Positions 9,702 to 18,749 are shown, counted from the first letter of the stretch. The stretch is 64,000 nucleotides of DNA from Clostridia bacterium (GCA_017399185.1 JAFQEA010000016.1:209264-273263), one strand, 5' to 3'. A program made the numbers and translations. The notes: generated by a model from the sequence alone, not told the origin.

Positions 9702-10817
9702 ATGAGAGATATCAGATACAACAAACTTGCAAACCTTTTAGTTAATTATTCCATTAAAGCCAAAAAAGGCGATAAGGTTATGATTGAAGGCTTCGGCGGG
9801 GTTAACGACCTTGTTAAAGAAGTCATCAACGAAGTTTACAAGGTAGGTGCACACCCCTTTGCCGTTTTGCGTGACCACTCTGTTATGCGCGCGCAGATTT
9901 CAGGCAGTAATGACGAATCTTTAGCGCTTTGGGCAAAGTACGATAGCTTTATGATGGACGATATGGATTGCTATATCGGTATCCGTGGCGGTGAAAACGC
10001 TTTTGAGCTTTCTGACGTTTCATCCGACCGCAGTCAGGCATACTCAAGCATTTACAGCTATCCTGTTCACCATGAAAGACGCGTTAACAACACGCGTTGG
10101 GTTATTTTAAGATACCCAAGTCCGTCAATGGCACAGCAGTCCGCTATGAGCACGGAAGCCTTTGAAGATTTCTTCTTTGACGTATGCACGCTTGATTACG
10201 CTAAAATGGACAAGGCAATGGACAGCTTACGCGACCTTATGAAGCGCACCGACAAGGTAAGACTTGTTGCAAGGGGCACGGACTTAAGCTTTTCCATAAA
10301 GGATATCGGCGCTATCAAATGCTCGGGTCAATGCAATATCCCCGACGGCGAAGTTTACTCTGCACCCGTTAAAGACAGCGTTAACGGCGTTATTACTTAC
10401 AACGCACCTTCAGTTCAGGGCGGCGTAAGGTATGAAAATATCAGGCTTGAGTTTAAGGACGGCAAGATTATCTCTGCCACCGCTAACGGCACTAACGAAA
10501 TCGAAAAGGTTTTCGATATTGACGAAGGCGCAAGATACGTTGGCGAATTTGCAATCGGCGTTAACCCTTACGTTAACAAGCCAATGTGCGATATCTTGTT
10601 TGACGAAAAAATCGCAGGGTCTATCCACTTTACACCGGGCTGCTCGTACGAAGACTGCTCAAACGGCAATATCTCTGCGCTTCACTGGGATTTAGTTTTG
10701 ATTATGACGCCAGAGTTTGGCGGCGGCGAAATCTATTTTGACGACGTTTTAGTAAGAAAAGACGGCTTATTTGTTATCCCAGAGCTTCTTTGCTTGAACC
10801 CGGATAACCTAAAATAA
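9702..10817 (+). CDS. M29-family aminopeptidase
   Basis: This 371-residue protein resembles the thermophilic metalloaminopeptidases (AmpS/PepS, family M29), cytosolic enzymes that release N-terminal amino acids from peptides. The N-terminus has the typical KKGDKVMIEG and VGAHPF segments. The C-terminal catalytic region includes the IGVNPYVNK, DEKIAGSIHFTPG and SALHWDLV motifs, with the metal-binding Glu/His/Asp residues expected for the family. Downstream sequence gives GGGEIYFDDVLVRKDG. An AAAGGA site is 10 nt before the ATG. Peptide substrate preference cannot be read from sequence. Confidence 0.88.
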   Translation: MRDIRYNKLANLLVNYSIKAKKGDKVMIEGFGGVNDLVKEVINEVYKVGAHPFAVLRDHSVMRAQISGSNDESLALWAKYDSFMMDDMDCYIGIRGGENAFELSDVSSDRSQAYSSIYSYPVHHERRVNNTRWVILRYPSPSMAQQSAMSTEAFEDFFFDVCTLDYAKMDKAMDSLRDLMKRTDKVRLVARGTDLSFSIKDIGAIKCSGQCNIPDGEVYSAPVKDSVNGVITYNAPSVQGGVRYENIRLEFKDGKIISATANGTNEIEKVFDIDEGARYVGEFAIGVNPYVNKPMCDILFDEKIAGSIHFTPGCSYEDCSNGNISALHWDLVLIMTPEFGGGEIYFDDVLVRKDGLFVIPELLCLNPDNLK

Positions 10818-10901
10818 GCAAAAACAGGCAAAAACAAGGGATTTTAGGCTAAAAAAATTTACTTAATTTTTACGCAAGCGCGTAAAGTGGGTATAAATAA
10901 T

Positions 10902-10930
10902 TTGACTTAACCTTATAATTTTATTATAAT
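10902..10930 (+). promoter_or_regulatory. Strong promoter of gap
   Basis: TTGACT (10902-10907) and a perfect TATAAT (10925-10930) are separated by 17 nt, 39 bp before the gap ATG, with AAGGAG at 10954-10959. Confidence 0.88.
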
Positions 10931-10969
10931 ACATATCGAAAAAAAGCAATCTTAAGGAGATTTTTTATT

Positions 10970-12025
10970 ATGGCAAATGTAAAAGTAGCTATCAATGGCT
11001 TCGGCAGAATCGGTCGTCTTGCATTCAGACAAATGTTCGGCGCAGAAGGTTATGAAATCGTTGCAATCAACGACTTAACAAGCCCAAAAATGCTTGCACA
11101 CCTTTTAAAGTATGACTCAACACAAGGTAACTATGCAAGAGAACATCAAGTTGAATATAAAGACGCTGTTTTAGCAGAAGATGGCAAAACAGTTGTTACA
11201 CCAGGTTCTATCACCGTTGACGGCAAAGAAATCACAATTTACGCTCAACCAAAGGCACAAGACCTTCCTTGGGGCGAATTAGGTGTAGACGTTGTTTTAG
11301 AATGCACAGGCTTTTACACAAGCAAAGCAAAAGCTCAAGCACACATTGACGCCGGCGCAAAGAACGTTGTTATTTCAGCACCTGCTGGTAACGACCTTCC
11401 TACAATCGTTTACAACGTTAACCACACAAACTTAACAAAAGATGACCACATCATCTCTGCAGCAAGCTGCACGACAAACTGTTTAGCACCAATGGCTAAA
11501 GCACTTAACGATTACGCACCAATCCAAAGTGGTATCATGACAACCGTTCACGCTTACACTGGCGACCAAATGCCACTTGACGGTCCACAAAGAAAGGGCG
11601 ATTTAAGAAGAAGCCGCGCTTGTGCTATCAATATCGTTCCAAACTCAACGGGTGCTGCTAAAGCTATCGGTTTAGTTATCCCAGAACTCAACGGCAAGTT
11701 AATCGGTTCTGCACAACGCGTTCCTACAGCTACAGGTTCAACAACAATCTTAATCGCTGTTGTTAAAGGCAGAGACATCACAGCCCGCGGCATCAACGAA
11801 GCTATGAAGGCTCAATCAAACGAATCCTTCGGCTACAACACAGACGAAATCGTTTCTTCTGACGTAATCGGTATGAAGTACGGCTCATTATTCGATGCAA
11901 CACAAACTATGGTTGCTAAAATCGATGAAGACACATATCAAGTACAAGTTGTTTCTTGGTACGACAACGAAAATTCTTACACGTCACAAATGGTAAGAAC
12001 AATCAAATACTTTGCAGAAATCTAA
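10970..12025 (+). CDS. gap: Glyceraldehyde-3-phosphate dehydrogenase
   Basis: This is the glycolytic NAD-dependent enzyme converting glyceraldehyde-3-phosphate to 1,3-bisphosphoglycerate, 351 residues. It shows the NAD-binding [10 protein letters not shown] at the N-terminus, the active-site SCTTNCLAP with Cys167, and the phosphate-binding HAYTGDQ and [12 protein letters not shown] segments. Asp35 in NDL suggests NAD rather than NADP preference. Codon use differs from most neighbours, with CAA, ACA, CCA and AAC strongly preferred, as expected of a highly expressed gene. It stands alone between a consensus promoter and a strong terminator; pgk is not adjacent. Confidence 0.98.
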   Translation: MANVKVAINGFGRIGRLAFRQMFGAEGYEIVAINDLTSPKMLAHLLKYDSTQGNYAREHQVEYKDAVLAEDGKTVVTPGSITVDGKEITIYAQPKAQDLPWGELGVDVVLECTGFYTSKAKAQAHIDAGAKNVVISAPAGNDLPTIVYNVNHTNLTKDDHIISAASCTTNCLAPMAKALNDYAPIQSGIMTTVHAYTGDQMPLDGPQRKGDLRRSRACAINIVPNSTGAAKAIGLVIPELNGKLIGSAQRVPTATGSTTILIAVVKGRDITARGINEAMKAQSNESFGYNTDEIVSSDVIGMKYGSLFDATQTMVAKIDEDTYQVQVVSWYDNENSYTSQMVRTIKYFAEI

Positions 12026-12038
12026 TTTCTAAAATATT

Positions 12039-12068
12039 AAAAGCGGATGCTTGTGCATCCGCTTTTTT
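12039..12068 (+). terminator. gap terminator
   Basis: The perfect 12-bp stem AAAAGCGGATGC / GCATCCGCTTTT with loop TTGT is followed by a T run. Confidence 0.92.
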
Positions 12069-12092
12069 GTTAATTTGGTTTTAAAAGTCCGT

Positions 12093-12106
12093 CTATAAGT
12101 CGGTTA
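12093..12106 (+). repeat. Dispersed motif copy, CTATAAGTCGGTTA
   Basis: Lies between gap and the convergent SDR gene, overlapping the SDR stop codon. Flank AAAAGTCCGT. Confidence 0.75.
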
Positions 12107-12913
12107 TTTGATATTTTTTGGTTTTAAAATGCCTTTTATTATTGCAACCTGCCACTTTTGTGGTAATGCGTTTAACAGCCTTAAAAGTGGGTTGCGGTTT
12201 ATATTGTAGGTCAGCTTTGGGTGTTTTTTAGCTTCAACCTTTTGTGCAAGTTTTGCAATTTTTGAAGGTGCAACGTTTTTTGCTTCAACGCTGTCAACAA
12301 TCTTTTTAAAGCGTTTGGTGTTGGTTTTATAAATTTGTGTGTTGTCACAAAGTCTGTCAAGGGCGGCGGTTGATACCCCAATCATATCGGTTTTAACTGC
12401 GCCCGGGCGTAAAACGATAACCTTTATGCCGCGCAAGTTAAGCTCCATTCTTAAAGATTGGGCGTAACGCTCTACCGCCGATTTTGTTATTGCATAAATA
12501 CCTGTGAAGGGCAGGGGATAAAGGGGTGCAAGCTCGCTTGACGTTATTAAAATCTTACTGCCTTCTTTTAATAGCGGGAAGAAAACCTTGTTCACACGGT
12601 ATTGGCTGAAAAGATTGATATTAAAAATCTTAATAAAGTCTTCTTCGCTGATTTCTATTAGTGAAGCCATGTTATATATGCCTGCAAAATGGCAAATCAT
12701 ATCAAGGCCTTCACAGCTTGATTTTATTTTTTCATTGGCGGCTTCAACCTGCTCTATATCGGTCAAATCTGCTTTATAATACTCAATATCAATAGGGCAG
12801 GTAGGCTTGGTGTCCAAACCGTAAACCTTGTATCCCTTTTGTAAAAATGCTTTAGCAGTTTCAAGCCCCATGCCGCCTAAAACGCCGGTTATTAGTATAT
12901 TTTTTGTTGCCAT
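12104..12913 (-). CDS. Short-chain dehydrogenase/reductase
   Basis: This 269-residue SDR has a cofactor motif TGVLGGMG near residue 9, a DLTD adenine-ring contact, HFAGIYN in the NNAG position, a catalytic Ser in ITSSE, and YAITK as the Tyr-Lys pair near residue 151. The N-motif Asn-Asn-Ala-Gly is replaced by His-Phe-Ala-Gly, common in extended or atypical members. The C-terminal 80 residues are basic and may contact a membrane or lipid. Substrate unknown. The gene appears monocistronic on the minus strand and converges on gap. Confidence 0.85.
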   Translation of the reverse strand: MATKNILITGVLGGMGLETAKAFLQKGYKVYGLDTKPTCPIDIEYYKADLTDIEQVEAANEKIKSSCEGLDMICHFAGIYNMASLIEISEEDFIKIFNINLFSQYRVNKVFFPLLKEGSKILITSSELAPLYPLPFTGIYAITKSAVERYAQSLRMELNLRGIKVIVLRPGAVKTDMIGVSTAALDRLCDNTQIYKTNTKRFKKIVDSVEAKNVAPSKIAKLAQKVEAKKHPKLTYNINRNPLLRLLNALPQKWQVAIIKGILKPKNIK

Positions 12914-12942
12914 AAAAACACCTTAAATTTTAAAAAGTTTGG

Positions 12943-12956
12943 CTATAAGCCGATTA
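12943..12956 (+). repeat. Dispersed motif copy, CTATAAGCCGATTA
   Basis: In the spacer between the SDR and ychF, identical to the copy inside the U32 gene. Confidence 0.75.
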
Positions 12957-12975
12957 ACAATACAAATTAAACAAT

Positions 12976-13003
12976 AAAAGCGACTTTAAAAGTCGCTTTT
13001 TTT
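12976..13003 (-). terminator. ychF terminator
   Basis: A near-perfect palindrome around GCGACTTT/AAAGTCGC sits directly at the ychF stop codon, with T runs on both sides, so it could act in either direction. Confidence 0.75.
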
Positions 13004-14099
13004 ATACGTTAAATCTAAATAATACAACGTCGCCGTCGCGCATGACGTATTCTTTACCTTCAGAGCGTACCTTGCCCTTTTCACGCGCGTTAGAAAGCGA
13101 GCCGCAATCAAGCAGCGTTTGGTATTCAACGACTTCTGCACGGATAAAGCCACGTTCAAAGTCGGTGTGTATTTTACCTGCGGCTTGCGGTGCTTTAGTA
13201 CCGATTTTTATGGTCCAAGCGCGGGTTTCGGGTTCGCCTGCGGTTAAAAAGCTCATAAGCCCCAAAAGCGCGTAAGACTTTTTAACAAGGCGGTTAAGAC
13301 CGCTTTCTGTAAGCCCTAAATCGTCCAGGAACATTTGTTGGTCTTCTGGTGGAAGCTCTGAAATTTCTTCTTCGGTTTTAGCAGAGATAACCAAAACCTC
13401 GCTACCGTCCGATTTAGCAAATTCCTTTACGGCTTTAACGGTTTCAATGCTGTCTTCGTCCTTACCGATATCGCTTTCAGAAATGTTAGCGGCATAGATA
13501 ACCGGCTTTGACGTTAATAGGAATAAGCCCTTAACGTAGTCGCGCTCATCATCGGTAAAGTTAAGGGATCTAACCGGCTTTTCGCTTTCCAAGCAGTCGT
13601 AAATGCGTTGTAAAAGCTCGGCTTCCGCAACGTATTTTTTGTCGCCCGTTTTGAACATGGCTTTTGCTTTATCCAAGCGCTTTTCAATGGCTTCCATGTC
13701 GGACAAAATAAGCTCTAAATTGATAATATTGATATCACGCACAGGGTCAACGGTGTCTTCAACGTGGGTTACGTTGTCGTCAATAAAGCATCTGACAACG
13801 TGCACGATTGCGTCAACCTCACGGATGTGGGACAAAAACTTGTTGCCAAGGCCTTCGCCGCGTGACGCGCCCTTTACAAGCCCTGCAATATCCACAAATT
13901 CAATAGTTGCAGGCACTATTTTTTTGCAGTTATATAAAGCGGCAAGCTTGTCAAGCCTTTCATCGGGAACTGCAACGACGCCAACGTTTGGCTCTATCGT
14001 GCAAAATGGGAAGTTGGCTGCCATTGCGCCAGCGTGTGTGATTGCGTTAAATAAAGTTGACTTACCTACGTTAGGTAGCCCTACAACACCAAGTTTCAT
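13002..14099 (-). CDS. ychF: Ribosome-binding ATPase YchF (Obg-family)
   Basis: This OLA1/YchF-type P-loop protein of 365 residues binds the ribosome and hydrolyses ATP rather than GTP. Motifs are the P-loop GLPNVGKST at residues 7-15, the FVDIAGLVKGAS switch II region, and NISE in place of NKxD, the substitution linked to ATP preference. The C-terminal TGS-like domain includes RAWTI, HTDFERGFIRAEV and GKEYVMRDGDVV. The start is set at 14099, where AGGAGAG precedes ATG. An in-frame ATG 36 bp upstream would overlap the promoter and add a non-conserved extension. Confidence 0.96.
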   Translation of the reverse strand: MKLGVVGLPNVGKSTLFNAITHAGAMAANFPFCTIEPNVGVVAVPDERLDKLAALYNCKKIVPATIEFVDIAGLVKGASRGEGLGNKFLSHIREVDAIVHVVRCFIDDNVTHVEDTVDPVRDINIINLELILSDMEAIEKRLDKAKAMFKTGDKKYVAEAELLQRIYDCLESEKPVRSLNFTDDERDYVKGLFLLTSKPVIYAANISESDIGKDEDSIETVKAVKEFAKSDGSEVLVISAKTEEEISELPPEDQQMFLDDLGLTESGLNRLVKKSYALLGLMSFLTAGEPETRAWTIKIGTKAPQAAGKIHTDFERGFIRAEVVEYQTLLDCGSLSNAREKGKVRSEGKEYVMRDGDVVLFRFNV

Positions 14100-14125
14100 A
14101 GTTAACTCTCCTATAAATCTATAAT

Positions 14126-14154
14126 AATATAACACAAATAAAGCATTTTTTCAA
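14126..14154 (-). promoter_or_regulatory. ychF promoter
   Basis: On the minus strand, TTGAAA and TATATT are separated by 17 nt, just upstream of the AGGAGAG site. It is divergent from argS. Confidence 0.7.
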
Positions 14155-14163
14155 TCTTATTCG

Positions 14164-14192
14164 TTGTAATTTTTCTTTAATTGTGCTAAAAT
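14164..14192 (+). promoter_or_regulatory. argS promoter
   Basis: TTGTAA (14164-14169) and TAAAAT (14187-14192) are separated by 17 nt, about 30 bp before the argS ATG. Confidence 0.65.
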
Positions 14193-14224
14193 ATTTCAGT
14201 AAAGTATATAAGTGAGTTATTTTT

Positions 14225-15916
14225 ATGGATTACAAACAACTAATTGCACAAAACATTAAGATTGAAGGCTTCGAAGCGGAAGACGTTTATTCGTTCATTG
14301 AAGTCCCGCCCACAAAGGAAGTTGGCGACTACGCTTTGCCCTGCTTTAAATTTTCAAGGGCGCTTCGTAAAGCCCCACCAATGATTGCAAAGGACCTTGC
14401 TGAAAGCTTTCCGAAGGTTGAAGGTATTTCAAGTGTTGAAGCCGTTGGCGGGTATCTTAACTTCAAGCTTGACCGCAGCGGGTTTATCGGTGGCGTTTTA
14501 CAAAGGGTTTTAGGTGAAGGAGAGCTTTACGGCTCATCAAAGATTGGCGAAGGCAAAACCGTTTGTCTTGACTATTCGTCAGTTAATATTGCAAAGCCTT
14601 TCCATATCGGTCACCTTTCAACAACCGTTATCGGTGCGGCGCTTTACAGGATTTATAAATTCTTGGGCTACAACACGGTTGGTATCAACCACCTTGGCGA
14701 TTACGGCACACAGTTTGGTAAGCTTATTTACGCGTTTAAAACTTGGGGGGACAGAGCAGTTGTTGACCAAAAGGGGTTAGAAGAGCTTACACGCCTTTAC
14801 GTTTTGTATCACGAAGTTGCTGAAAAGACGCCTGAAATCGACGATATCGCGCGCAGCTATTTTAAAAAGATTGAAGACGGCGACAAGGAATGCGTTGAGC
14901 TTTTTGAATACTTCAAAGCGATCACCTTAAAGGAAATCGATAAGATTTATAAGCTTTTGGACGTTCAGTTTGACTCTTACGCCGGCGAAAGCTTTTATAA
15001 CGACAAGATGCAGCCTGTTGTTGACGAGCTTAAGGAAAAGGGCTTATTGGTTGAAAGCCAGGGTGCACAGGTTGTCGATTTAGAAGAATACGGCATGCCA
15101 CCTTGCATTATTTTGCGTTCTGACGGGGCAAGTCTTTACGCAACGCGTGATATGGCGGCGGCTTACTACCGCAAAAACACTTACAACTTTGATAAGTGCT
15201 TATACGTCGTTGCATACCAACAAAACCTGCACTTCCAACAAATCTTCAAGGTTTTAGAGCTTTTAGGCAAGCCTTGGGCAAAGGATATGGTTCACGTTGC
15301 TTACGGTATGGTATCGCTTGAAAGCGGCTCTATGAGTACGCGTAAAGGTAAGGTTGTTTTACTTGAAGACGTATTAAGCCGCTGTATCCAAAAGGCGCTT
15401 GACATCATTGAAGAAAAGAACCCTAACCTTGAAAACAAGCACGAAACCGCAAAGCAGGTTGGTGTTGGCGCAGCTGTATTCGGTATGCTTTATAACAATA
15501 AGATTAAAGACGTAGTCTTTAGTTATGATAAAGTGCTTAACTTTGACGGCGAAACCGCGCCCTACTGTCAGTACACGGTTGCAAGGTGCAACAGCGTTAT
15601 TGCACGCGCAAGGGATATTAATGCCGCTTACGATTTATCAAGGATTGACGTTAACGAGCAGGAATTTGCAGTTTGTTCACTACTTCAAACCTTCCCGGAC
15701 GTTGTATTAAGCGCGGCTGAAAAGTATGAGCCTTGTTATATCACGCGTTTTGCCGTTGATTTAGCAAAAGCATTTAACAAATTCTATTTCGATTGCAAAA
15801 TAATCACTGATGACGATAACTTAACCGCTTATCGCGTTGCAATCACAAAATGTGCCCGCCAAGCGCTTAAAACTGCGCTTAAATTAATTGGTGTCGGTAC
15901 GCCTGAAAAAATGTAA
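14225..15916 (+). CDS. argS: Arginyl-tRNA synthetase
   Basis: This class I synthetase of 563 residues charges tRNA-Arg. It contains the HIGH signature as HIGHL in NIAKPFHIGHLSTT near residue 125 and a KMSKS-equivalent loop MSTRKGK near residue 375. The C-terminal DALR-type anticodon domain includes the invariant-like CQYTVARCNS segment and ends in LKLIGVGTPEKM. The N-terminal Add1 domain is present. No T-box leader is visible in the short upstream spacer; a plain promoter drives it. The following 76 bp hold one reverse copy of the dispersed motif before mscL. Confidence 0.97.
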   Translation: MDYKQLIAQNIKIEGFEAEDVYSFIEVPPTKEVGDYALPCFKFSRALRKAPPMIAKDLAESFPKVEGISSVEAVGGYLNFKLDRSGFIGGVLQRVLGEGELYGSSKIGEGKTVCLDYSSVNIAKPFHIGHLSTTVIGAALYRIYKFLGYNTVGINHLGDYGTQFGKLIYAFKTWGDRAVVDQKGLEELTRLYVLYHEVAEKTPEIDDIARSYFKKIEDGDKECVELFEYFKAITLKEIDKIYKLLDVQFDSYAGESFYNDKMQPVVDELKEKGLLVESQGAQVVDLEEYGMPPCIILRSDGASLYATRDMAAAYYRKNTYNFDKCLYVVAYQQNLHFQQIFKVLELLGKPWAKDMVHVAYGMVSLESGSMSTRKGKVVLLEDVLSRCIQKALDIIEEKNPNLENKHETAKQVGVGAAVFGMLYNNKIKDVVFSYDKVLNFDGETAPYCQYTVARCNSVIARARDINAAYDLSRIDVNEQEFAVCSLLQTFPDVVLSAAEKYEPCYITRFAVDLAKAFNKFYFDCKIITDDDNLTAYRVAITKCARQALKTALKLIGVGTPEKM

Positions 15917-15926
15917 TTTGGGTTAA

Positions 15927-15940
15927 TAAGCGACTTATAG
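15927..15940 (-). repeat. Dispersed motif copy, CTATAAGTCGCTTA
   Basis: In the argS-mscL spacer, reversed. Its flank on the minus strand is AAAAAGTGGGG. Confidence 0.75.
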
Positions 15941-15992
15941 CCCCACTTTTTATAAAAATTGGGGTGTAAAACGAAATACAAAAGGAGATATT

Positions 15993-16580
15993 ATGAAAAA
16001 GTTTTTTGGCGAATTCAAAAAGTTTATCTCACGCGGTAACGTGTTAGATATGGCAGTCGGCGTTGTAGTTGGCTCTGCTTTTACAGCAATAGTTACAGCC
16101 TTCACAAACGGCATCTTAAAACCCTTCCTTGATTGGTTGATTTCACTTTGCTTCGGTAAGGATTCACTTGACGGCATCTTGATTTATTTAAAGAAAGCCT
16201 ACACCGTAAACGAGCTTGGCGTAACCACTGACGTTGTTGATTTAGCAAACTCTATCTATATTGATATCGGTGCGTTAATTACTGCAATCATTAACTTTAT
16301 TTTAATTGCATTAGTAGTATTTATTATAGTCAAGGTTGTAAACAGAGTTAAAGAAGCAACTCTTGATGATGACGAAATGGTTAAGCTTGTACAAGGTAAG
16401 CTTGACAAGGGTCAAGCCTTAACCGACGTTGAAAAGCACTGGTTAGAACGCTATACAAAGAAGCATCCTGACACCGCACCAAAGGCTAAAAAGCCTGGCC
16501 CAACCGTAACTGAAGCACTTTTAGCGCAAATCGTTGAGCTTTTAAAGGATAAAAACGGCGAAGGCGAAAAGGCTGAATAA
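15993..16580 (+). CDS. mscL: Large-conductance mechanosensitive channel
   Basis: This is the pore subunit that opens under membrane tension to release osmolytes. The N-terminal amphipathic helix and first membrane helix read FKKFISRGNVLDMAVGVV followed by GSAF, the family hallmark. The second membrane helix is near residues 90-115. At 195 residues it is clearly longer than the usual 130-150: there is an extended periplasmic loop and a charged C-terminal extension of about 50 residues with a Lys/Pro-rich KAKKPG segment. AAAGGAG lies 6-7 nt before the ATG. Confidence 0.93.
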   Translation: MKKFFGEFKKFISRGNVLDMAVGVVVGSAFTAIVTAFTNGILKPFLDWLISLCFGKDSLDGILIYLKKAYTVNELGVTTDVVDLANSIYIDIGALITAIINFILIALVVFIIVKVVNRVKEATLDDDEMVKLVQGKLDKGQALTDVEKHWLERYTKKHPDTAPKAKKPGPTVTEALLAQIVELLKDKNGEGEKAE

Positions 16581-16618
16581 AAAATAATAAATTTTTATAA
16601 AAATACGCAAAAGTCCTT

Positions 16619-16632
16619 CTATAGGTCGATTA
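16619..16632 (+). repeat. Dispersed motif copy, CTATAGGTCGATTA
   Basis: After mscL. Flanked by AAAAGTCC on the left and GCTTTTT on the right, so the whole unit can fold weakly. Confidence 0.8.
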
Positions 16633-16691
16633 TCGCCGCTTTTTGTGGTTAAAATCAAATGTTTTTGCGTAATAAAAATTACAAAAATAAG

Positions 16692-16721
16692 CAACTCAAC
16701 CAAGCGTTGAGTTGTTTTTTT
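16692..16721 (+). terminator. mscL terminator
   Basis: The stem CAACTCAA/TTGAGTTG with a 7-nt loop is followed by seven T residues. Confidence 0.88.
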
Positions 16722-16731
16722 GTAAAAAGAC

Positions 16732-16760
16732 TTGAAAACTTGATTGCCGTATGCTATAGT
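16732..16760 (+). promoter_or_regulatory. Promoter of the VWA lipoprotein gene
   Basis: TTGAAA (16732-16737) and TATAGT (16755-16760) are separated by 17 nt, 34 bp before the ATG. Confidence 0.75.
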
Positions 16761-16794
16761 AAAGGCGTAAATTAATGTAGGGGGTAAGCTCACT

Positions 16795-18345
16795 ATGAAA
16801 AATTACGTAAAAGTATTTTTGGCAATAATTATGGTTTTAGCAATGCTGCTTTCGGTTGGCTGTGCCAGTAAGGATATGAGCGGCGGCGCACCTATGGGTG
16901 GTGGCGGCTACATTGGTGCACCCGATGCTGCACCTGAATACGGCGGCGACAGTGGCGGCGCTGAAGATGACAAAGGTAGTGAAAACGGCGGTACGCAAAT
17001 TCAGCCCGGGATGATTACCGCAGGCGCGCAGGACGATAATAAGTATTACGATATGTGGAAGGCGCTTTTTGCACGCGGTCAAACGGGCGATGAAGACGGC
17101 AAGATGGTCAGATATCTTGACGGGTTTGGTATGAATTCCTTAAACCGCGTTAAGGTAACCGTTACTGCAAACCAAGCACCCGTTTCTAACGCCGACGTAG
17201 AGTTATATAATAATGAAGGTCAGTTAGTCTTTACGGGTGTTGCCGACGCAAACGGCGTTGCTTACGTCTTTGGTAGCGGTCAAAGCGGAACGGTAAAGGT
17301 TAAAAGCGGAAGCTATTCAGCCCAGTCACAGCTTGAAGCCGGTCAGGAAGAAATTGAGATTTCTTTAGACGGCGCGCTTGAAAAGCAAAGCCTTATTGAA
17401 ATCATGATCGTTTTGGACGTAACGGGCTCAATGGGTGATGAAATCAAATTCCTAAAAGCAGAGCTTGCAGACGTTATCAACCGCGTTGCCGCGGCGCACA
17501 CAGAAGCTTCAATCAGCTTGGCAATGCTTTTTTACCGCGACAGGGGGGATAGTGTTAAGCTTTCTTACGCCGACTTTTTAGACGTAACAAATAGCGATAA
17601 TCTTGCAAAGCATCAGGCAACGTTAGATAAGCAGATAGCTGACGGCGGTGGGGATTATCCTGAAGCCGTTGACGAAGCCTTTGAGCTTGCAATGCAAAAG
17701 CAATGGTCTAAAAATTCGACCAAAATTTTATTCCACGTATGCGACGCACCACCGCACACGGGCGAAGCCTATGAAACAAGATATAAAAATGCAATAGACA
17801 AAGCAGCGGCACTTGGTATCCGCGTTTGTCCGATAATTGCAAGCGGCGCGGATAGTTTAACCGAGTATTTGGCAAGACAAACCGCGGTATTAACGGGTGG
17901 TACTTTCGTATTTATTACAGATGATTCGGGTATCGGTGGCGGTCACTACGACCCGGCAATCCCCAACGTTGTCGTTGAAAACTTAAACGATTTGATGGTA
18001 AGGCTTGTAACGGGCTACTATACGGGTAGCTTCCCACCACCTGTAAGCTGGGCGGGTAAGACCTATTACGGTATCACTTATGACTTTGACGGACCGCTTG
18101 GTGTTGGCTTTTTAGTTGCAGGACACAACAGTACCTATCAGGAAGGTCAAACTGTAACCCTTGTGACAAGAACTTTGACAGACGTGGGCGCAAAGCTTTA
18201 CGTTAACGGCGAATTTGCATGTAGCGAAGTCGGTATTTACGACGAAGAAACCCAGCAATATTATTGGACGTTTACTTTCAAAATGCCAAAGGGCGGGGCT
18301 GATATCTACTTTGAAACTTACGACGGCTTTGTAGAAATTGAATAA
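16795..18345 (+). CDS. VWA-domain lipoprotein
   Basis: This is a secreted, lipid-anchored protein of 516 residues. The signal peptide ends in a lipobox with the modified Cys at about residue 22 (LLSVGC). A Gly-rich, disordered linker (residues 27-75) leads to a carboxypeptidase-regulatory-like beta domain (about 115-190). A von Willebrand A domain follows, with the MIDAS motif DVTGSMGDE near residue 208. The C-terminus has an InlB-B-like repeat (VAGHNSTYQEGQTVTL... FKMPKGGADIYFE). Such proteins mediate surface protein or matrix interactions. It is transcribed alone from a good promoter; the ligand is unknown. Confidence 0.85.
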   Translation: MKNYVKVFLAIIMVLAMLLSVGCASKDMSGGAPMGGGGYIGAPDAAPEYGGDSGGAEDDKGSENGGTQIQPGMITAGAQDDNKYYDMWKALFARGQTGDEDGKMVRYLDGFGMNSLNRVKVTVTANQAPVSNADVELYNNEGQLVFTGVADANGVAYVFGSGQSGTVKVKSGSYSAQSQLEAGQEEIEISLDGALEKQSLIEIMIVLDVTGSMGDEIKFLKAELADVINRVAAAHTEASISLAMLFYRDRGDSVKLSYADFLDVTNSDNLAKHQATLDKQIADGGGDYPEAVDEAFELAMQKQWSKNSTKILFHVCDAPPHTGEAYETRYKNAIDKAAALGIRVCPIIASGADSLTEYLARQTAVLTGGTFVFITDDSGIGGGHYDPAIPNVVVENLNDLMVRLVTGYYTGSFPPPVSWAGKTYYGITYDFDGPLGVGFLVAGHNSTYQEGQTVTLVTRTLTDVGAKLYVNGEFACSEVGIYDEETQQYYWTFTFKMPKGGADIYFETYDGFVEIE

Positions 18346-18367
18346 GAAATAAAGCGTGTGGTTTTAG

Positions 18368-18690
18368 CGTAGTGTCCTTAAGGACACCACGCAACTAAGT
18401 TTGCCATGGGGCAAGTGAAGTTTACTTCGTAAGTGAAGTTATCCTGCGGATAGTGAAGTTTTGCCTTCGGCAAAGTGGGCAAACTTAACTTCACTCGTGC
18501 GATAGCACGAACTTCACTGCAAAGCAACTTCACTTTCGCGCAAGCGAAAACTTCACTACATTTGCATTTGTGTCTACAAATGCAGTGCTTGTCAAAAAAA
18601 AGGACAAAGAGTGTAAAAAACATTCTCTGTCCTTTTCCTGTCGGTAGGTAGTATATTCTATTGAACTTAAAACTGTCCTTAAGAGTACAG
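18368..18690. repeat. Hairpin array with GTGAAGT / ACTTCAC spacers
   Basis: Three GTGAAGT heptamers (18415, 18433, 18453) alternate with small hairpins (18422-18432, 18440-18452, 18460-18474). The order then flips: four ACTTCAC heptamers (18488, 18511, 18527, 18550) alternate with hairpins (18495-18510, 18518-18526, 18534-18549, 18563-18584). The array is therefore symmetric as a whole while each hairpin has its own stem sequence. The block is bounded by a 10-bp direct repeat, TGTCCTTAAG, at 18373-18382 and 18674-18683, the left copy lying within a longer palindrome. It looks like a non-autonomous, non-coding mobile or structural element. Confidence 0.8.
18600..18636 (+). terminator. Terminator-like stem beside the hairpin array
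   Basis: The inverted repeat AAAAGGACA...TGTCCTTTT has a 9-bp outer stem, an inner AGA/TCT pairing and an A-rich loop. It is symmetric, so either strand could terminate. Confidence 0.6.
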
Positions 18691-18735
18691 CCCATTTGCC
18701 ATACGCTTTTTTGTGTTTTTTATCAAAATATTAAA

Positions 18736-18749
18736 TAACCGATCTATAG
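18736..18749 (-). repeat. Dispersed motif copy, CTATAGATCGGTTA
   Basis: Reverse copy, flank AAAAAGTGCC on the minus strand. It forms part of the 18737-18785 hairpin. Confidence 0.7.

Noticed and set aside
18411..18590. CRISPR-like appearance of the heptamer array
   Set aside because: The repeat is only 7 nt, flips orientation at the centre, and the intervals are self-complementary hairpins of unequal length.
18378..18695. A 105-codon minus-strand open frame over the hairpin array
   Set aside because: Its sequence is just the translated heptamers and stems (repeating Ser-Glu-Val / Lys-Val-Lys patterns), with no ribosome site. It is non-coding.
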